Assembly: GCA_022747635.1 (NCBI GenBank)
Contig: JAKTNV010000023.1
Coordinates: 614,501-678,500, forward strand
DNA: 64,000 nt
Reading direction: 5' to 3'
Source of the DNA: Hetaerina americana
Lineage: Eukaryota; Arthropoda; Insecta; Odonata; Calopterygidae
Shown: positions 1 to 11,955 of the stretch, one piece after another
Layout: every line of letters begins with the position of its first letter
Numbering within the stretch: position 1 is the first letter of the stretch
The notes under the pieces: model-generated
Told to the model about the DNA's origin: nothing
Databases searched by the model: none
Seen by the model: the letters and a program-made list of their open reading frames with translations, nothing else
Position numbers and translations under genes: made by a program

Positions 1-40
1 GCGGCTTGCGAGGAATTATGTAGATGTAGATGTAGAGGTG
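1..40 (+). mobile_element. 3' terminus of a CR1-like LINE (window-edge fragment)
   Basis: The first bases match the extreme 3' end of the CR1-like LINE seen complete at 52040-52110: GCGGCTTGCG, then a short stretch, then repeats of TAGATG. Only the tail lies in the window, so whether the element is long or truncated is not visible. The TAGATG hexamer tail is typical in kind of CR1/L2 elements, which end in short tandem repeats instead of poly(A). Confidence 0.75.
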
Positions 41-724
41 AAGTCCATTGCTGATGGCGGCCATTTGATATGGACCAGAGCTAAACATGAGATCGCATCT
101 TGTGTCTGATTTTCAGGTCATCGAGTGTGTGATTAGTCGACTTCTAGTTATACATGGAAGTTAACTGCTAAGTTAGCGAGTTCACTTCCCAAAGATTTAA
201 GTCGTAGCTGGTGGGCGGAAATCTGGGGTGGCATCCGGTCAGACTTTAAGATGTTTAATTCGACAGGAAGATTGAGATGAACGAAAAACAAGTGGCACAA
301 AAGGGATATATTTCACTTGATTGCTTTCCACACGCGGCTACTGGATCAAAAAATAGTATTTTGATTGTGCAGGGTCTCGATGTTTTAATTTGGCGGAGGC
401 AGGTTGCTCGACAAATTGTGTATGCTCTGCATTGCCCAAGCCTCCACGGTTCCCAAGTAGCGACGGGGAAAGGGACGCGTGTCGGAGTCGGACTAATCGT
501 ACGTCATTTCCGACATTTTCAGGGAACAATTTTACGCTCACGCAACATGTGACTGCCAGGAATATATGCCTCACGATGTACGCAAACATTTGCCTTATCC
601 AAAGCAAGATCAAACGCAATGACGACGGAAAACTCCGTTTGCATATCAAAGACCTTTTGCAGCTCAGCACGGAGAGATGTCTCGTTGCCCTTGCGGTTAC
701 ATATTCGCCAATATTTTAACACTC
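41..724. other. Unassigned stretch, no gene seen
   Basis: Short overlapping open frames exist on both strands, the longest about 110 codons. None shows a recognisable domain, consistent codon use or splice context. I see no repeat here that matches the rest of the window. Confidence 0.5.
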
Positions 725-815
725 ATCTACATCTACATAATACCCCGCAAGCCGCCGCAAGGGCGTGTGGCGGGGGGTGTTAGGTCACCAACCGTCCTTC
801 AAATATTCGAAACGC
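725..815 (-). mobile_element. 5'-truncated CR1-like LINE, 3' end only
   Basis: On the minus strand this ends in the same terminus as the large CR1-like copies: a GC-rich block reading ACGCCCTTGCGGCGGCTTGC, then GGGGTATTA, then repeats of GTAGAT. Homology to the long copies fades after roughly 90 bases, so this is a severely 5'-truncated insertion. It is closest to the copy at 61759, which shares the words after the GC block (GGTCACCAACCG on the plus strand). The 5' boundary is approximate. Confidence 0.8.
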
Positions 816-900
816 TACACAAAATTGTATCACTATACCACCGTGATACAGCTCAACAGAGAGTTGGCTTCGTACGGTCCAAACGTGAAACATAATTCAG

Positions 901-942
901 TAGTATTTAGGGGAGGCGACCGACTGCTGAGGTCATTTGCGC
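901..942 (-). mobile_element. SINE A, 42-bp 3' fragment with an 11-bp target-site duplication
   Basis: These 42 bases match the last 42 bases of SINE A (compare 48310-48352) in reverse orientation. They are flanked by an exact 11-bp direct repeat, ACATAATTCAG, at 890-900 and 943-953. This is what target-primed reverse transcription that stopped almost at once would leave. There is no pol III promoter in so short a piece, so it is an inert insertion. Confidence 0.8.
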
Positions 943-953
943 ACATAATTCAG

Positions 954-2645
954 GCAATGATAAAAATTCCTCAGCGGGAAAAGACACGTCATGCGAAATA
1001 GGCCAACTGAACATCCTCAATCTTGCAGGTCCTGTAGCGTTTCACCAATTCACTACAGGTGGATCTCATCAGGGAAACAGCACTCCTTGGGTACTTGAAA
1101 ACCCTTGAGCAATTACTCTTGTGTTTAATATTTCATCTTTATGACTTCGCACTACGATTTCTCTTTCATGCTGCCTAAAATATAGTTCTCTTCCGAAGTT
1201 TCCCAACTTATGCACATTTCCCATTACATTTTTGGTGTTAAGTTTTCGAACGGTTTCCGAAATCTAATTCACAAACTAAAAGGCCTTCTTAAGAAATTCC
1301 AACCAATTGAAGAAATAATGTCTTCCCAAATTCGCGAAACATTCAATCCACTTTGATGAGGCCGAGGAGAATTCCTGCTTTCATTCTCACCGCTCAGCGA
1401 TCAGCCCACTTCACCGCGGGCCGCCATTCCTGTGAGCGACCATTAGTCATCCTCCCCGTACAATTTACTCGAACCCTCTCCAATCTCACGCATCAAAAAC
1501 TTCGAGGCTCAAAACATTTCCTCTTTCGTCGAAACTTCGCGCAACACGCAAATTCGACGGTTGAACCGTCAGTCAGCCTTAGGTCGAAGTTGATAAGAGA
1601 CTGCCAGAGGAAACGTTATCCGTGCCAGTATGATTCAAAATTCACACGAGCTTCATTGCATTGCGTAGCCTCGGGCAATTACGTGTGTAAGGGCACGTAT
1701 GTCTATGAATTTGTTCAAATCGATATTCATATTCATGATGTGCGCCAATCGGCACCAAAAGGCTGGTGACGTAACATCCGACGCCACACGCCCTTCCGAC
1801 GGCTTGTGGGGTCCTGTGTGCGAAACTTGACGGGACAAAGAAGAGGCCCACTTGATACTGAGGCCCGGTTTCACTTAGGACAATCACCGCTTGATCGGAG
1901 ATGATTGCTCGAAATATTTTGTTGACTGCGTTTTGCCAACGAAAATCAGCGTTGGCGGAAGATCAAATCCCCGGTCAAGTTGACTATAGATATTGGGCTA
2001 CGAAATTCGCTAACCGAACACTATGACGAAAAATGTTTTATCGTCTGACGGAGAAAAATGTCGAAAATTGCCATTACTTGAACGAAAGGGACTACAACAG
2101 GATCGTTAGTATGTCTTTAATTAATGCGCGGAATGATAAAGAGTTTAAACAACAGTCTACTGTTGATTTCGCAGTACAAAGAATTGAAAATGACCTAGTG
2201 TCTTCAATAAGTCAATCATTAGAATTCCTTGAAAACTTTCAAACGATGGTCACTACACATTGCTTAATGTTCTCGCACTATACATTCCAAAAACCATCCG
2301 ACACCTCAAAGATAAAAGTAACAAATGTCGCAAATTTAACCCGTTACGTTTAGTCGTCAGTTACGACGAAGGTTTGAGAGAATGGAAAAATAAAAATCCG
2401 TCTTACTTTGCGTGATATGAAGAGGTGTCAGATTCTTGCTGATAGCACCTTTACTTTTAATGATAACACGATGGGTAATTCGTTATTCCTAGGTACTCTT
2501 ATGCGCTACAAATCGGATAGAACAATCTTCAAAGGACGACATGAAAAAAATACACCTAATCGTTTAAGTACGATGCTGGAACAATTTTTCTGAAGTAATA
2601 AAACATTTTTGGCTACCCTTGTATTTGTCTTCACATGTATGTATG
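954..2645. other. Unassigned stretch, no gene seen
   Basis: An open frame of 138 codons (1353-1769, plus) and one of 106 codons (2033-2353, plus) are the longest. Neither resembles a family I know, and neither has convincing splice or start context. I leave both uncalled. Confidence 0.45.
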
Positions 2646-2932
2646 GTGGTTCGCGGTAGTCCAGGGGGTAGAGCATTGGACTACTGACCGGATGGGCCCG
2701 GGTTCGCTGTCAAGGCACTCTGGGCACCTGCAGCTCCACCCAAGCTATGGGATTTTTCGGGTACCAGATCTTCTTCCTGAGAAACCATAACTGGCACAAG
2801 GAAAGGAACTGGCTCCCCTACCCCGATGTGTGAATTTTACACGCCGTCGGGCTTAGTACTGGGTGAACTCTACCATCACCTACCAAGCAGACCTTCGGGT
2901 TGATTACTGTGTTTATGGTTTTATGGTTTAAA
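2646..2932 (+). mobile_element. tRNA-derived SINE, family B
   Basis: The first ~70 bases look like a tRNA: an A-box-like GGTAGTCCAGGGGGTAGAGC and a B-box-like GGGTTCGCT at about 2699-2707, spaced as in tRNA genes. About 200 bases of unrelated body follow, and the element ends in an imperfect (TTATGGTT) repeat at 2915-2930. The strong box motifs with a long non-tRNA body and a simple-repeat tail argue for a SINE and not a tRNA gene. This is the only copy of the family I found here; no target-site duplication is obvious. Confidence 0.75.
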
Positions 2933-5900
2933 TATATATGACTGTATTTTTTCGGAGTGGATAACTAATGCGCGCATTGTGTGAAATGCGTCGTTGAATG
3001 ATGATACATCACAAATGATTCTTAATTCAAAATTTTTTCATCATAGACTGCACCTTCCTCGGTGGGAATACGATATTTTGAACGTTACGGGAAATTTCAT
3101 TGCACTGCTACTCATCAGCTCATTAATTCACCGCAAACAAGGATGGCTAGAAACTTTAGTAAGCAACGGAAGAAACTGCTTCAGAATTTTACTATGTGAA
3201 AGTAATGGTGTATCTGAGGACGACACTAAAGAGTCGAAACCAAAGTCGTGAAAATAAAAATCAAGGGGATCCAAAAAAGTTTTATAGCTTAATAGGCAGT
3301 TTAATCAAACTTGAAAAAAATAACACATTTTTCCTCAATACAATAATATTGTTCACATATTGTCGTAATTTCTATTCCATATTTCAAATTGTTCTATCAC
3401 CTGAAATTATCTTTTATCGATAATGGGCCAGTGCAATACAATTTATATCACACCTACTTTATGTAATAATGAATCATTTCCCCGAGTTTCGTTTAAATTG
3501 CAATGCTTTACTAAAGGCGCAATGAATTCGTCAAGCATTTATGTCACATGACTTCGGCTAATATTATTACAATGGTTTCATATATGTACTATCCACCATG
3601 CACCCGTGCAACTGCCCCTCCTGCGAGCACCTCGCCGTATGGTGCACTTTGAAAGACTCGCGGCACAAGATTCGGAAAACGAGTTCCGGAGGTTGATTTC
3701 CCTTGCTGGTCTTCGGTCGAACAAACCAAAGTGGTGAAAACCTTAAATGTCGCAGTAATAGGTCGGAAAAAAATGCACAAGGAGAGCATTTTGCCGTCAA
3801 CTTGGGCCAAGGTTTTTATCGAAGGTGCTTGAGATCCGAATGCGATTGAGATCTCCCTTATGCCCAACCAAAACATATTACTCCTCCGAAAGGCTACTTC
3901 TCCGAATAATTGGTGAAAAAAATAATACGATACAATAATGAGAAAAGGAATGGGAGCACTTCCAAAACGTGCGGTTCGCCTGGTTGAGAGGGCCGCTCCT
4001 TTCTCGCGCCGCCGTGGCCATCGCGCGCCTTCCGAGGGTTTCTCGCGTAGTCGACCCCTATAGGCCTCAACAACCATCACTATAAGTTCAACCACGCCTA
4101 TTGTCTACTGCCAACTACTACGGGCAGAATATTCACTGGGTGGAGACGATAACTGCCTTGGATTCGAGGGAGACAAATGTTTTCATGAATTGGTCGTTTG
4201 CCGCATACTTAACGCTCCTCAGACATGCTCGCCGAAAAGTCTAGCCATACGTGGACCGATGCCAAGGGGGACAGAGCATGGGGGAGGGGCGGAACGGGGC
4301 TGGGGACGGCGAAACGCATTTCACCGCCAAATGCAGCACCGGCCACGTTCACGCTGAGCGGTCGTTAAACATAGTCCGTCGCCGTTCGCTAACTTAATTC
4401 ATCACGCCCAATTGCCTTGAATTATTCTTTCTGCCGTGTATTCCCTCATACCGAATCCGTAAGATCCATCACCCTTCCGCTGTCTTGCGGTCATTATCCC
4501 GCATTCTGACCGTTTCCACCAGCGCATACGACCCCGCGAACCACTCCCGGTCCGCTTCTAACGGCATAATTAAAACTCACTTTCCTCACGCTGCACCAAG
4601 ATGAACCATGATCGCTTCCGACCAAACACGCCATGCGTCACGCCCCACGTCTCTGCGGTGGCCCCATTTTGAAAAGCTTACAGTCATTCACGGCGCATTC
4701 CGTCTTTCTTTTAGAGAAATGTTCCACTAATCATTATCAGAATTTCAAACCTAAATTTGGTGATTGGTGCTTCGATACGTTAAGTCACAAATAGAATAGG
4801 AAGCCCGCGGAAAATGTTATTCCGTCAACCCCTGGCCGTCATCGAAGCATCGGCAATCTCGTGGAGTCGAGATGAAACAATCGCTGACTCACTCTTCACC
4901 CAATAACAACGCAAGGGATGGGTCGCGACGCCGACCCGGGAGCCACCCGACGCCATCTTCGCGGAGGCGGCCTAATACCGGCCCACCATTCGTCCGATGG
5001 GACACGAAGCACCCCGAACCACGGGCGATCTTTTGCACATCAATCGCGAGCCTCACGGCGTTCCGCCACTATTCATTCTTCTCCATCACAGTTGCCCCAG
5101 AAGGTTCGATTCACAAATTACGTCAGTCGGTTCACTTTTATGGTCCTCCGATGGGGTGCATGATCGTTGGAGAGGGAATAATGAGGGGCGACAAGGTCGA
5201 AAGGAAGGAAGTGTCAAAACCGATCAAAAATTGCGCGATGTAATTTATGGAAGAACACCGACCGCTCACGCCGATTACCACTGATTCACACGAACGCGAA
5301 CGGCCATGACGGATAGAAGAGACCTCTTCAAATTTTCCAACAAATTTATGCGCAATTAGGTATTTTGCGACATAAAAAATTCATTCTAATCCTAATGTCA
5401 AATCCGTTCACGGGGGGATCGCGAATCAAGGACGCCAAACCTATTAGCGATAATTTTGACAAAATGAAAACTTTCCCGGGGATTCGGCGCGCGAAAATGC
5501 CTAGCATGAGGGGGGGTGGAGGGAGGCGGTGGAGGAGAACAAGAGAGTGGGGGCCGCGGGGGCGAGGGCGCGGCCACGCCCCACACGCACGCGGCCCCAG
5601 TTCTTCCGCGTCCAGTGGCGACACGCACGGGGAGCGCGCCATTTCACGAGCATTCATGCTAGATTGACTTAAACCTGAGTCTCTTCAAATGTCCCAACGT
5701 CGACGCTCGAGTACAACTTACCTGAACAACTTACCTAAATAACGGATCATTTCCAATGAGTTTCGATAGACGCGCGATTAATCCGAAAAAGGCTTGTAAT
5801 AACAGTCATCCTATTTTACACGTCGCTCCAGCCCAAACCATGATATCTCAGTGGTTTTGCGTACTCCGTGGAAATAACAATTATATTTTTTCGATTCAAT

Positions 5901-5940
5901 GGTTTCAGGCGGTACTTTGTGAAAATAAACTCATGACCAC
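2933..5940. other. Unassigned stretch, partly CpG-rich
   Basis: No gene or repeat family is recognised. A 168-codon open frame at 3589-4095 (minus) has no domain I know. 4870-5660 is richer in G+C and CpG than its surroundings and contains a G-rich run near 5508-5575. Several overlapping open frames there reflect base composition more than coding. It could be a regulatory CpG-rich block, but nothing proves that. Confidence 0.4.
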
Positions 5941-6125
5941 TGAATAAGCAAACTTTGCATTTTTTCTCACTAATCTTCATTACACTGCTAGCGGTTTCGA
6001 CCCATGGGGAACATCGTCGGGTATTATTATTATGATATTACACACCTGATGTTGTCACCTATGCGTCGAAACCGGTCGTAGTGTAATAAATATTAGTGAG
6101 TAAAAATAAAATGTTTACTTATTCA
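5941..6125. repeat. Snapback palindromic element (~185 bp)
   Basis: Two arms of about 60 bases (roughly 5941-6000 and 6066-6125) are imperfect inverted copies around a ~65-base centre. Both arms run from TGAATAAG through CTCACTAAT and a TTACACT block to a CGGTTTCGAC core. The overall design matches the 183-bp insert at 51209-51391, which also has ~60-base arms converging on CGACCGG(G)TTTCGA. I infer a family of small non-autonomous mobile elements. No target-site duplication is clear for this copy. Confidence 0.65.
6036..6088 (+). ncRNA. Hammerhead-ribozyme-like core inside the snapback element
   Basis: The layout follows a type I hammerhead. CTGATG sits at 6046-6051 and GAAA at 6068-6071. 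A loopless ACC/GGT stem III lies at 6071-6076, followed by C at 6077, which would be the cleavage-site base. Stem I pairs 6036-6045 with 6078-6088: ten base pairs with one bulged A at 6080. Against this, position 9 of the core is T instead of A, there is an extra base after the core, and stem II (about 6053-6067) has about three mismatches. A stem III without a loop cannot fold alone but can work in dimeric form, as described for hammerheads of Penelope-like elements. It is probably a decayed ribozyme; activity is unproven. Confidence 0.5.
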
Positions 6126-6413
6126 CTGATATTTTTTCACTTTTATAAGAACGAGCGCAGATTTAACTACAAACTCTATCAGGTAGTTCGACTAAAAACT
6201 AGTTAACCTAATTAACCTTAGACCACTGTTTAGTAGTGAACAATTAGAACTTGGCAAGTCCATTAAATGGTTCGTTCCGCTGTCATGGTTCAAATTAATG
6301 TGAACTTAAAAATGGTTGCCCATTGCAATTTTCATCAGGAAGACATTAACGCTGGTTGATTTGAAATTACATTTGAACTTAACATCCACTTAAATGTTTT
6401 AATACTATTATTA

Positions 6414-7728
6414 TTAGGTAATCTACCGGTTAAGGTAGGTATTTGGATGGACACAGCTACTAAATAAATAATTTGTGGCTCCTAGCAAAACATGAAATCC
6501 AGCATCCTACTCTAAATCAGGTACCTCTTCATCTCTGAGTACTTTCTTCCTTCCTTCATCCCGTCCAACATCCCTATCCTGTTCTTCCCTTTCCTCGTTT
6601 GCCTAACATTCTCCCCTTAATTACAGTCTTCAACATTCCAATGCGGGTCAATACCCCCATCATCCACTTTTCCTGCCTCCATAGGATTTCTCCCAACAAA
6701 ACCCTCTCTTCGCCCATCATACCAAGTACTTCCTCATATGTTTTCTTCTCTGTCCATTTCACCTTCTCCATTCTTCTCCACACCCACATTTCGAAATCCT
6801 CCAGTCAACGTCTATCCTCCTCCTTCAATGACCACGTTTCCGCGCCGTACATAGCTACGCTGCATATCAAAGTTTTTACGAGTCTTTTCTTAATATCCTT
6901 ACTCAACGTCCCCGTCATCAACTCCCTCCTCCTTGTGAAAGCCTCTTTGCCTAGCGCAATTCTTCTCCTTACGTCCCTACTACTTTGACCGTGTTGGTCC
7001 AGAACACTTCCGAGATACGTTAACTGCTCTACCTGCGCTAGTTTTTGCCCTGCTATTTTAATGTTTAGCTTAGCTTTTTTCTTTCTAGAAAATCGCATAA
7101 CCTTTGTTTTATTAATATTGATTCTCATCCCATACCTGTCGAACTGAATTTCCAATTCACTCAGCAATGCTTGCAACCCCTTGGCTGACTGACAAACTAA
7201 AGCTTGATCATCAGCGAACCTAACTGATTTACGAATTCTCCGCCCACTTTTATTCCTACCTCCAGTTCTCCCCATGCATCTATAATCATTTCCTCTGCGT
7301 ACAGGTTGAAAAGCAACGGTGATAATGGGCAACCCTGCCTTACACCTCTTCCTATCACTGCCCAACCGGACTCCCCGTTCCCCACTCGCACCTGTGCAGT
7401 CTGATACATATAAAGGTTGCGGATCAGCCTCCTATCCCTCCAATCTATTCCTATTTTCTTCAATATGCTCTTGAGTTTTTCCAAATTCACTCTATCAAAC
7501 GCTTATTCGAAATTTGCAAAACAGGCAAAACCTCCTGGTTGTATTCTACATTCCTCTCGATTAATAATCTCATTACTGCAATGGCATCACGCGTACCTCT
7601 CCCCTTCCAAAATTCAAATTGATCATCCCCTAAGTAATCCTTTGTCCTACTGTCTATCCTTTTGTTTATGATCCTTAGAACAACTTAAGCTGCGTGTGAT
7701 ATCATACTTTTTGTCCTGTAGTCGTTCA
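6414..7728 (-). mobile_element. 5'-truncated RTE-like LINE
   Basis: This is the 3' part of an endonuclease/reverse-transcriptase LINE. In order on the minus strand: the palm with GRGVRQGCPLSPLLFNLYAE, the catalytic FADDQALV, the thumb region (FTRRRELMTGTLSKDIKKR), and the C-terminal segment MWVWRRMEKVKWTEK. The frame is broken: one frame reads 7490-7197, another 7365-6805, and a third 6789-6574. Homology to the copy at 14597 continues past the frames to about 7728 and then stops, marking 5' truncation. The 3' end shares the CCTTAACCGGTAGATTACCT terminus of the 28838 copy and has a TAA-repeat tail. It is a dead copy. Confidence 0.85.
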
Positions 7729-9887
7729 AAAATCATTCTCACATTTTTCCCGTCGTGTTTCTGGCGTAAAAGTTCTAACGTAAGGCAGATGATTTGCAAA
7801 TAAACGCCATTTTATAATTCTTCATTACCCGTTAGAGCAAAATGTGTTAAACTAAGTAAGAGGGACATGATACTGCTAATAAAAGCCACCATGTACTATA
7901 TTTTCCTGTTAACTCATTCTACTTTCCCCGCCCTTAAACCACGCTTGATACTGATTGCGCACATATTTTTCTATTGAATTTCGTCAGAATAACATGCGAT
8001 TAAATGCAGAGCGATAAATTATAAACGCCGATTGATATTCCCTCTTTTATCTACTTTAAATGCAACGCGCTTCGAGCACATAGGCGCTAACATCGGATAA
8101 AAAACAATACAAACCTTTGGCACGACATACAAAAACAAATTATTCTGAATTCAATAATTACGCCCAGGCGTTGAAACACGTTACGTTCCACATAAATAAG
8201 TGAGCAGCAGTGGAATCAGCATTCAATTAGCCTTCAAATAATCAATTCATACCGCTTCACCATGAATCACTCAACACGGTTTAATTAAACGACGACAATT
8301 GTAAATTACTTCATTTTTCATTTATAATATTGAAAACTCCTCGCACGGATGAGTGTTCTCACCGCCGCGAGTCAACTGAATTGTGGCATGATATTATTGT
8401 GGCTTTGTTACAACCGGAAAACCGTACCTGGTATCACTAGTGATAGTAGATGTAGAAGGCGATACCAAATGCGTTGGGGCAGGCACCATGTGGCAGTGTA
8501 CCGCCACCCCTTGCGAATGGGTGTAGATCGCCGTTCTGGCAGAACGGCGCATCACGCTATTAGCGGCGTTTCTCCCGCGTGGGGTGACGTACATCAACCC
8601 CACCCTCGCCTCCCGCTAATCCACTTGCCTCGCACCCGAAACAATCAGACGGACTTGAAGCTTGACGGTGCGCCACGCCTGTGGCCCCCATTGGAGATGG
8701 TCTCGCCAAGCATCCCGCGACGTGATCCACGGCTAGGCGGGAGAGACGCGAATTACGTGCCATTGCGTGGGCGACGTTCGAAAACGCAATGCAAACGCCA
8801 TGGTGCGATGCCGCCGGGACGCCAATGGATGAGGTGGGACGCGAGATACGGAGGCGGCAACTCGATGCCACATCACTATTTAGATATCGCAATTTGAACG
8901 CGACACTGCGACACGAAGGCAATATGACCGCATAGTTTAGAGAGAAATAAGTATCGGAAAGCCAGGGGGCTTTGAAGGTTTTTAAGCACTTTTGCGCCCC
9001 ATCTTTCGCTACTAATAAATGTATTTCAATACATAAATACAGTTAAGAAAAAACAAAAGGCTTCTATATAACATACACAAAAATATCCAATTGCTAATTT
9101 CTCCCTTGCTCCCAAATATGATTCCTACACTCTGACGAGACAAATAACTAGGTACTTTAATGTGCCGAGTTAACATACGCATGGCACTGAAATTCGTTAC
9201 TTAGGAATAGGGTCCATTTTCGCTCCGTATGTACACGTCCTAACCTGAACGGGGAACCTCATTTAAGTACAGATGCATTAAACGGTGAAAATCATTAAAC
9301 CGTGAATGCACCGCCAACTATTCTACAGACATTGATATGAAAATTAAAATTGTATTCATATACTTAACCAGTAGAAAGTATTCCCCATTTTCTTTAAATA
9401 CCTGTTTTTGACAACATTTTGCCACCTGCTGATGTTCACATCATGATAAGAACGGCCACGATATTTCCACAGAAAAAAAACTAAATGAAGTAACGCGAAG
9501 TTTTTGAAAGTTTCCATACAGGCCATTCACACTCACTGGGTCAAAAGATTAATGCAGCAACGGCTGGCTAAAAGAAACTCCCGGAAGTGATGACAGACAT
9601 AACAGTTTCAGGCTTAACTCCGTGGAATTCCTTCATGATGAGGGTGGCAAAAGAAACATTGAACTTTATTTTCTACCCTCATCAAGTGACGACGGCATCC
9701 AGAGAGTCTATCACCGCCAAATACCTCCAAATATGGAGAAACCGTAGTTAACTAATAAGCTGAGCAGCGCACTAACCTCACGACACGGAGTCATAAACGT
9801 GAAAAATAATGAAATCTTATAATATTCCTGATACGACTATCGTTCACAAACTCGTTGAATTTCACCGACATCCCAATTAACATACAT
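7729..9887. other. Unassigned stretch, partly GC-rich
   Basis: 7730-8340 and 8930-9887 are A+T-rich with no gene seen. 8440-8890 is GC-rich and open on both strands (182 codons plus, 120 codons minus), without any recognisable domain. A short perfect palindrome with 10-base arms (CGCCGTTCTG) and a 1-base centre lies at 8529-8549. Confidence 0.4.
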
Positions 9888-10715
9888 CTACATCTACATA
9901 ATACCCCGCAAGCCGCCGCAAGGGCGTGTGGCTAGACTTTAACTAACTAATAATTCCCTAGACGCTGAGGGTGGCAAGTGGAATTTTTGCCGTCTATAAC
10001 CCTGCTGTTGCTATCCCGTATTGTCCGTGGGAAGGAGTCCTTGAGTCAGCTAGTTCTGGCATCTATTTCCCAGACTTTATATGCATGATCCAAGCGACCA
10101 ATGTATGTAGGAGTACGAATAATTTGCGGGACCTCGGTGCTGAAACATGCGGATCTGAATTTATTTAATAAGTTCAATCTTGCATTAAATCGTCTCTTTT
10201 CAAATGATTCCCAACCCAACTCCATGAGCATTTCGGTGACGCTTTGCGTTTTATCTTAAGATTTTTTTATAAAACGGGCTGCCCGGCGTTGAAACTTCTC
10301 AATTTCCCGAAGGAGGCCTTTTTCACTCGGATCCCACACGCTGCATGCGGATTCTAAATGAGGCCTTACAAGAGCGTGGTAACAACGTTCCTTGACCTTC
10401 GAGTCACTTTTGCCGACAGTGCGTCTAATAAATCCCAATTTTTTATACGCTTGACCACCGACTTTACGTATACGAGTCCCCCAAGTTAAGTCTTTTGTGA
10501 ATGTGACACCTAGGTATTTTACTGTATCAACTACTTCTAGGTCAACTCCAGCTAATTTGTAAGCAAATCCCGTTGATCTTTTAAAGAAATTTACCACCGA
10601 ACATTAATTATAATTTAGTGTCAATCCCCAGTTAGAACACCATTTAGTAATGCAATCTAAATCCTGTGCTAGAGTAAAACGATCCTCATCCCCAGTTATC
10701 TCCCGATAAAATACG
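9888..10715 (-). mobile_element. Divergent CR1-like LINE, C-terminal RT fragment and 3' end
   Basis: The minus strand encodes the end of a CR1-type reverse transcriptase. It runs from a YREITGDEDRF segment and WCSNWGLTLN through VKYLGVTFTKDLTWGTRI, KKLGFIRR, VKERCYHALVRPHLES and WDP, to a region matching LGWEPLEVRREQARL of the other copies. The frame breaks between the parts at 10597-10256 and 10231-10046. The 3' end (9888-9930) has the same GC-rich terminus and GTAGAT tail as the other CR1-like copies, yet the protein is clearly different from the 19 kb and 49 kb copies, so it is a separate subfamily. It is truncated at the 5' side just after the catalytic region. Confidence 0.85.
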
Positions 10716-11643
10716 CCACTCCAACGAGGGAGGAAGGGGTTTTCGATCACTGATTGCTCTAGAGAATGGCCCTAGTTAAGGCTGGCTGGTTGCGATGATG
10801 CCTCTTGCTTGGCCACGAGTAAAATAAGGAATCAGGCAAACAATGAGTTTTTTCCCTGACATGGACTTAATGCGTTGAAACTTAACCCTCAATCGAGAAA
10901 TAAGTAATGATTAACAACTAGTGACGATAAATCGGGAAGAAGACCCCGTGCACCATCTATTCCCATAGCATGGAGCGTCATTTAGAGGACAGCAACAACA
11001 CTTGACGAAGGCATCAATTTGCCATTCGCAATCTTCGGTAACAGAAACGCTCCCCGAGGAGATCCCTTCCATCATTATTTCCTCGCTGCCTCCGAAGTGA
11101 AACGCGTTTTTGTTTGGCTTTCCATCCTTCCGCATCCTTACCACGGGCGTTCTCTGCGAGGGGTTGGTTCATCAGGACTCAAGACGAGTCTACTCTCGTT
11201 TGTTTTCCACAAACCTTAATCTTTGCTCATGCTCGTCTTCCTCGTTTAATTCTAACACCAAGAAGTCTTCCGAGCATTCTCAAGATGGTCGCAATCCACT
11301 TCCCGCAAACTTGCCCCCCATGTTCGTTATTGAGCGAAGCAGGAAAAATAAGATTGAGTCGTACTAGGGCTCACACCGCAACGCCCAATAGTTTCTGAGA
11401 AAGAGATCTGTGCATTCAATAGCATTTGAAACGCAAGTTTTATCGATCCGGCACGGGACACGCAATACAAAGGTTTGCTTAATTATCAGAAAAATTAGGG
11501 AAACTAAAAAAATATGCTTTTTAAATTCTCTCCGCGTTTCTATCAGCTATCAACTAGCACCTGACGCTGAGGACCCATTTTATTTCGAGACGTTAACTTC
11601 ATCGTTCTTCCGCGAGCGTGAACTCAGGTATCTGCATCCTCGC
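10716..11643. other. Unassigned stretch, no gene seen
   Basis: Overlapping open frames of 66-94 codons on the plus strand (11019-11400) show no domain. No match to the repeats found elsewhere in the window was noticed. Confidence 0.4.
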
Positions 11644-11955
11644 AGTAGTAGCAGTAGTATTTAGGGGAGGCGACCGACAGTTGAGGTCATTTGGGTCATT
11701 GGGGATGGACAGGAAAGGATGAAGGGTGGAAAGAAACCCGGCGTCGGCATTAGCCTACTCTTTACGAAAGGCGCCAAGGGATCCGCAGCATAGCGTCCCA
11801 TCCGACGAACGGCGTACTCACTCAAAGTGCCCTCCACAAAGCACTTCAAGCAGGGATCGGGATACCGCTTAAAAATATCTGCCGCCGCCGGCATTCAAAC
11901 CCGAGCCCTCGGGGTGGAAGGCAAGTACGTTAGCCACCGCAACATACCGATCCCC
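11644..11955 (-). mobile_element. SINE A (tRNA-derived), full length
   Basis: Read on the minus strand, it starts with a tRNA-like head containing GGTGGCTAACGTACTTGCC (A-box region) and GGGTTTGAATGCC (B-box region). A body shared with the copies at 48057 and 55483 follows (CTTGAAGTGCTTTGTGGAGG, AGTAGGCTAATGCC), ending in a CTACTACTG-type tail. The B box is slightly degraded. About 63 bases beyond the 5' end (11956-12018) also match the flank of the 55483 copy, which is unusual for a SINE. Confidence 0.85.

Noticed and set aside
2648..2720. tRNA gene
   Set aside because: Box motifs are present but cloverleaf stems are poor and a long non-tRNA body with a simple-repeat tail follows; it is the head of a SINE.
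8349..8922. Overlapping open frames on both strands as genes
   Set aside because: GC-rich composition removes stops on both strands; neither protein looks like a known family.
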